From the NCBI RefSeq assembly GCF_914484835.1, contig NZ_CAJZAR010000062.1, forward strand, positions 124,001 to 188,000: a stretch of 64,000 bases of DNA. The letters run 5' to 3'. Made by a program: the position numbers and the translations under genes. This DNA comes from Paraburkholderia tropica. Lineage in GTDB: Bacteria; Pseudomonadota; Gammaproteobacteria; Burkholderiales; Burkholderiaceae. Positions within the stretch are counted from its first letter, which is position 1; every line of letters starts with the position of its first letter. Positions 60,220 through 64,000 of this stretch are shown here, piece by piece. The notes beneath the pieces were generated by a model. The model worked only from the letters and a program-made list of their open reading frames with translations, was not told the DNA's origin and did no database searches.

Positions 60220-61002
60220 ATGTCGTTGAAGAACAAGGTTGCAGTCATCACGGGGGCCGCGAGCGGCATCGGCGAACATTGCGCGCGCACCTTCGCGAGC
60301 CAGGGCGCGGCGGTCGTGATTGCCGACCTCAACCTCGCGGCAGCGGGCAAGGTCGCCGACAGCATCGTGTCGGCCGGCGGCAAGGCGCTCGCCGTGGCGA
60401 TGGACGTGACCAACGAAGAAGCGGTGAACGCGGGCATCGAGGAAGCCGTGAAGGTGTTCGGCGGCATCGACGTGCTGGTGTCGAACGCGGGCATCCAGAT
60501 CATCAGCCCGGTCGAGGACTTCCCGTTCGCCGACTGGAAGAAGATGCTCGCGATCCATCTGGACGGCGCGTTTCTGACCACCAAGGCCGTGCTCAAGCAC
60601 ATGTACGGCAGCGGCAAGGGCGGCTCGATCGTCTATATGGGTTCGGTGCATTCGCACGAGGCGTCGAAGCTCAAGTCGGCCTACGTGACCGCGAAGCACG
60701 GCCTGCTCGGCCTCGCGCGCGTGGTGGCGAAGGAAGGCGGCCCGCGCGGCGTGCGCGCGAACGTGGTGTGCCCCGGCTTCGTGCGCACGCCGCTCGTCGA
60801 CAAGCAGATTCCCGAGCAGGCGAAGGCGCTGGGCATCTCCGAAGATGAAGTGGTCAAGAACGTCATGCTCAAGGACACCGTCGACGGCGAATTCACCACG
60901 CTCGACGACGTGGCGAACACGGTGGCGTTCCTCGCCGGTTTCGAGTCGGCGGCGTTGACGGGGCAGTCGGTGCTCGTCACGCACGGCTGGTCGATGCACT
61001 AA
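60220..61002 (+). CDS. bdhA: 3-Hydroxybutyrate dehydrogenase
   Basis: The protein is 260 aa. SDR motifs: VAVITGAASGIGEHCARTFA, VLVSNAGIQIISPVEDFPFA and the active site SKLKSAYVTAKHGLLGLARV (YxxxK). The C-terminal PLVDKQIPEQAKALGISEDE and substrate-loop VVKNVMLKDTVDGEFTTLDD match bacterial D-3-hydroxybutyrate dehydrogenases. It interconverts 3-hydroxybutyrate and acetoacetate with NAD and is linked to polyhydroxybutyrate turnover. It lies between adc and a patatin gene. AAGGAT precedes the ATG. Confidence 0.9.
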   Translation: MSLKNKVAVITGAASGIGEHCARTFASQGAAVVIADLNLAAAGKVADSIVSAGGKALAVAMDVTNEEAVNAGIEEAVKVFGGIDVLVSNAGIQIISPVEDFPFADWKKMLAIHLDGAFLTTKAVLKHMYGSGKGGSIVYMGSVHSHEASKLKSAYVTAKHGLLGLARVVAKEGGPRGVRANVVCPGFVRTPLVDKQIPEQAKALGISEDEVVKNVMLKDTVDGEFTTLDDVANTVAFLAGFESAALTGQSVLVTHGWSMH

Positions 61003-61020
61003 TTCACGCGAGGAGAACGT

Positions 61021-62292
61021 ATGCGCAGCAGCACGAAAAACGACGCCATCGCACGCAAGGAGCGCAAGCCGATCGAGCTGCCGCGCTACGACGAAATCGC
61101 CCTTGTTTTACAGGGCGGCGGCGCGCTCGGCTCGTATCAGGCCGGGGTGTTCGAAGGGCTCGCCCAGGCGGGCGTGGAGCCGCACCGGATCGCGGGCGTG
61201 TCGATCGGCGCGCTCAACACGGCGATCATCGCGGGCAACGAACCGGCGAAACGCGTCGAAGCGTTGCGCGGATTCTGGGCGTCGATCTGCCATCCGCTCG
61301 ACTGGTTCGGCAATCTCGGCGCGCTGGCGCTGCCGATGTTCGGCCATCAGGCGCTGTCGCGCCGCTGGGCCAGCATGTGGGCCGCGAGCCGCGCGCTCAC
61401 CGAAGGCCAGCCGGGCTTCTTCGCGCCGCGCCTGCCGCTGCCGGTGGCGGGCTGGCACAAGGCGCCGCCCACGGCCGTGAGCTATTACGACACGGCCGCG
61501 CTCAAGGCCACGCTGCAACGTTTCGCCGATTTCGACCGCATCAACGACGGGCCGATCCGCGTCTCGGTCGGCGCGGTGAACGTGCGCAGCGGCAATCTCG
61601 TCTATTTCGACAACGCGAAGATGCGGCTCGAACCCGAGCATTTCATGGCGTCGGGCGCGCTGCCGCCGGGTTTTCCGGCCGTGGAGATCGACGGCGAATT
61701 CTACTGGGACGGCGGCCTCGTCTCGAACACGCCGCTGACCGAAGTGCTGCGCGAGGCCGATCACAAGGACACGCTGGTGTTTCAGGTCGATCTATGGAGC
61801 GCGAACGGCAACGTGCCCGCCGACTTTCTCGACGTGGCCGAACGCGCGAAGGACATTCAGTATTCGAGCCGCACGCGCGCGATCACGAACATGCTCGCCG
61901 ACCGCCAGAAGCACGCACGCTTCATCAAGGAACTGCTCGAACACGTGCCGCCCGAAACGCGCCGCAGCGATCCGCTGTTCCGTCTCGCCGAACGCGTGGC
62001 CGACGGTTCGTCGATCAACGTGGTGCATCTGATCTACAAGAACAAACCGTATGAAGGCCACTACAAGGATTACGAGTTCAGCGTCGATACGATGGAGGAG
62101 CACTGGGCGAGCGGACTCGAGGATATCCGCGCGTCGTTCGCGCATCCAGACTGGTTCGCGGTGCCTAGCCGCGAACAGGGTTTTGTCACGCACGATATTC
62201 ATCGCCGCGCGGGCGAGGTGCCGGAGTCGGATCGCGACGAACTGACGACCGGCGCGACCGGTCAGACCGAAACGCCGCGCGTGCCGGCCTGA
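61021..62292 (+). CDS. Patatin-like phospholipase
   Basis: The protein is 423 aa. The patatin oxyanion region is LVLQGGGALGSYQAGVFEGL, the nucleophile elbow GVSIGALNTAIIAGNEPA (GxSxG) and the catalytic Asp in EFYWDGGLVSNTPL (DGG). A DUF3734-like C-terminal part follows (LIYKNKPYEGHYKDYEFSVD). It would hydrolyse acyl esters in lipids, or possibly poly-3-hydroxybutyrate, because it directly follows bdhA by 18 bp. This adc-bdhA-patatin order suggests a shared role in polymer or ketone-body use. Confidence 0.9.
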   Translation: MRSSTKNDAIARKERKPIELPRYDEIALVLQGGGALGSYQAGVFEGLAQAGVEPHRIAGVSIGALNTAIIAGNEPAKRVEALRGFWASICHPLDWFGNLGALALPMFGHQALSRRWASMWAASRALTEGQPGFFAPRLPLPVAGWHKAPPTAVSYYDTAALKATLQRFADFDRINDGPIRVSVGAVNVRSGNLVYFDNAKMRLEPEHFMASGALPPGFPAVEIDGEFYWDGGLVSNTPLTEVLREADHKDTLVFQVDLWSANGNVPADFLDVAERAKDIQYSSRTRAITNMLADRQKHARFIKELLEHVPPETRRSDPLFRLAERVADGSSINVVHLIYKNKPYEGHYKDYEFSVDTMEEHWASGLEDIRASFAHPDWFAVPSREQGFVTHDIHRRAGEVPESDRDELTTGATGQTETPRVPA

Positions 62293-62320
62293 TCGCCAGG
62301 TCCTTCGATCGCCACGTGAA

Positions 62321-63580
62321 TTACGCGGCGATCGATTCCGCGGATTTCACGGATTCCACGGATGCTGCGCGCGCGACGCGCAAACCCTGCTGCATATCGA
62401 AGCCCGACGGCTGCTGATAAACCCGCAAGCCGAACTCGGGCAGCACGGCGATCAGGTGATCGAACAGGTCGGCCTGAATCGCCTCGTAATCGCTCCACGT
62501 CGTGGTGTTGGTGAAGCAATAGAGTTCGAGCGGAATGCCGTCGGCGCCGCTCGCCAGTTGCCGCACCATGCAGGTCATCTCGTGGTGAATCTGCGGGTGG
62601 CGTTCGAGATACTGCTGCACGTAGGCGCGAAACGTGCCGAGATTGGTGAGCTGACGCCGGTTCGCCGAGCAGTCGCCCGCGCTGCCGAGCGCGCCGTTGA
62701 ACTGCGTCAGCGCGTGGCGCTTGTCGTGCAGATAATCCGTGAGCAGCGTGAGACGTTCGAGCCGCGCGATTTCATCGGCGCCGAGAAAACGCACGCTGGT
62801 CGCGTCGAGCGCGAGCGCGCGCTTGATGCGCCGCCCGCCCGACTCCGTCATGCCGCGCCAGTTCTGGTAGCTCTCGGTGATGAGCTTCCAGGTGGGAATC
62901 GTGATGATGGTGTTGTCGAAGTTCGCGACCTTCACCGTGTTCAGCGTGATGTCGATGACGGTGCCGTCCGCGCCCGCGCTCGGCAGCGTGATCCAGTCGC
63001 CGATGCGCAGCATGTCGTTCGACGACAGCTGCACGCCCGCGACGAGCCCGAGCAGCGTGTCCTTGAAAATCAGCATGAGTACCGCCGACATCGCGCCGAT
63101 ACCCGAGAGCAGCAGGCCGATCTGCTTGCCGGTGGCGTCGCCGATCACGACCAGCGCCGCGGTGATGAACATCACGAGCTTGACGAGCTGCATCGCGCCC
63201 TTGAGCGAGAGGCGCGGCTGATCCTGGCGCGCCGTGCGATGGCTGAATTCGAGCGCGGAGAGCGTGGCGCTGATCGTCATCGTGACGAGGAAGACGATGA
63301 GCGCGAAGACGATCTTGTCGGCGAGTTGCAGCGCGTTGTCGGGCAGGCCCGGCACCATGCCGATCCCCAGCTTGATGACGACGAAGGGCGCCACGCGGCT
63401 GAGCCATTTGAAGGCGCCGAATTCGAACAGGGCGTCGTCGATGCGGGTGGTGGAGCGCCGCGCGAGACGCGCGACCACGCGAAACAGCAGGAAGTGAACG
63501 ATGGCGGCCACAGTGAACGCGGCGGCCAGCAAGACGAGCGCGCCAACCAGCGGCGCAAACCAGATTTCATGCACGGTCAT
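62321..63580 (-). CDS. MscS-family mechanosensitive channel (YbdG-like)
   Basis: The protein is 419 aa from MTVHEIWFAPLVGALVLLAA; a TTG at 63604 would add eight residues. About five membrane segments precede the MscS core: LLLSGIGAMSAVLMLIFKDT, LLGLVAGVQLSSNDMLRIGD and WITLPSAGADGTVIDITLNT. The cytoplasmic beta/alpha domain includes TVKVANFDNTIITIPTWKLI. The length and extra N-terminal segments fit the YbdG-type branch. It releases solutes on osmotic downshock. It is convergent with the patatin gene. Confidence 0.9.
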   Translation of the reverse strand: MTVHEIWFAPLVGALVLLAAAFTVAAIVHFLLFRVVARLARRSTTRIDDALFEFGAFKWLSRVAPFVVIKLGIGMVPGLPDNALQLADKIVFALIVFLVTMTISATLSALEFSHRTARQDQPRLSLKGAMQLVKLVMFITAALVVIGDATGKQIGLLLSGIGAMSAVLMLIFKDTLLGLVAGVQLSSNDMLRIGDWITLPSAGADGTVIDITLNTVKVANFDNTIITIPTWKLITESYQNWRGMTESGGRRIKRALALDATSVRFLGADEIARLERLTLLTDYLHDKRHALTQFNGALGSAGDCSANRRQLTNLGTFRAYVQQYLERHPQIHHEMTCMVRQLASGADGIPLELYCFTNTTTWSDYEAIQADLFDHLIAVLPEFGLRVYQQPSGFDMQQGLRVARAASVESVKSAESIAA

Positions 63581-63752
63581 GGGGTAATGCAGGTTCCTTT
63601 TCAAGCGTTGAAACGAGCGCCGCGCGCGGCGCGTGCCCTGCGGGCAGGTCGTAGGGTACTTGAAAGGGACCGCGTGCGCGAGTCAGGGTTCCGCGCGCGT
63701 TTTCAGGGTCTGTACGAAAATAGCGCCCAACGAAACGCTCGATGAGGCACGC

Positions 63753-63935
63753 GTGCTGCGATTCATCCTTCTTCATGGTGTGCTGGGCTGGGGATTGACC
63801 TCCGCGCTGTTGTTTATCGGCGTGCAGTGGCTCACACGCAAGCCGTACGGCGCGCGGCAGTCGCTGACGACCGTCGCCAACTTCATGGCGGCGGGCGTCC
63901 TGGTGGGTTCGCTGATGTGGTGGTGGCGCGCGTGA
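63753..63935 (+). CDS. Small two-helix inner-membrane protein, 60 aa
   Basis: The start is a GTG at 63753 with GAGG about seven bases upstream. Two hydrophobic helices, FILLHGVLGWGLTSALLFIG and TTVANFMAAGVLVGSLMWWW, are joined by a basic loop QWLTRKPYGARQS. It is likely an inner-membrane protein with both ends on the same side. It is divergent from the mechanosensitive channel. No family is recognised. An upstream in-frame ATG at 63633 would add a leader without protein-like features. Confidence 0.6.
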   Translation: MLRFILLHGVLGWGLTSALLFIGVQWLTRKPYGARQSLTTVANFMAAGVLVGSLMWWWRA

Positions 63936-64000
63936 AGTAGAGCGTGAGGGCGCAGCGCGGCTGTGCACCAAGCGCGCGCGACGCTCAGATAAACGGCGGC

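Overview
The window is GC-rich DNA from a member of the Burkholderiaceae, most likely Paraburkholderia, Caballeronia or Burkholderia. The support is the OmpC-type porin, the many LysR/AraC regulators, the sulfonate genes, the acetoacetate/3-hydroxybutyrate genes and the codon use. It carries the replication and partition region of a secondary replicon (second chromosome, chromid or megaplasmid): parB and parA on the minus strand, an iteron-bearing origin, and a Rep_3-type initiator on the plus strand, at about 45.5-52.8 kb. No rRNA, tRNA, insertion sequence or CRISPR array was recognised.

Left part (0-16.9 kb). The window opens with a near-complete type II NADH dehydrogenase and a divergent TetR regulator. 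Next is a siaABCD-like phosphatase/kinase switch ending in a diguanylate cyclase, followed by a second GGDEF protein and a TPR-glycosyltransferase-like protein. A zwf-ppgK pair makes 6-phosphogluconolactone from glucose; its glucokinase has a histone-H1-like basic tail. At 13.4-16.9 kb lies a SigF/NrsF-YedZ1-YedY1-MrpX reactive-chlorine defence locus. Two divergent promoters there match GTAACC-N16-CGAA exactly.

Middle part (17-44.6 kb). Organosulfur genes dominate. An overlapping operon holds a flavin monooxygenase, a class II aldolase, a thiol dioxygenase and a four-domain rhodanese, with a LysR regulator and an orphan sulfonate-binding protein beside it. A separate ABC importer with two binding proteins sits at 32.8-36.8 kb. 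Other genes are a porin, a LysP-like permease, a MarR-regulated enoyl-CoA hydratase with visible operators, two acetyltransferases, a TAT-exported phospholipase C, a DUF2252 protein, ZapE and a flavin reductase-like protein.

Origin region (44.6-52.9 kb). The most striking feature is a 2-kb non-coding array of 19 copies of the 17-bp palindrome TGTGTCGA(C/G)TCGACACA: 14 perfect, 4 with one mismatch and 1 decayed. It lies immediately downstream of parAB and is probably the centromere. About 15 iterons of the form GCACAAAAAnCGTkACC lie upstream of rep, the last overlapping its putative promoter. A perfect DnaA box lies just after rep.

Right part (52.9-64 kb). This holds a SET-domain protein; an AraC/SnoaL-like pair divergent from an SDR-flavoprotein-NIPSNAP cluster; a PagL-type lipid A deacylase; an acetoacetate decarboxylase-3-hydroxybutyrate dehydrogenase-patatin operon; an MscS-family channel; and a 60-residue membrane protein. 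Almost all other long open frames are antisense or out-of-frame shadows of these genes.
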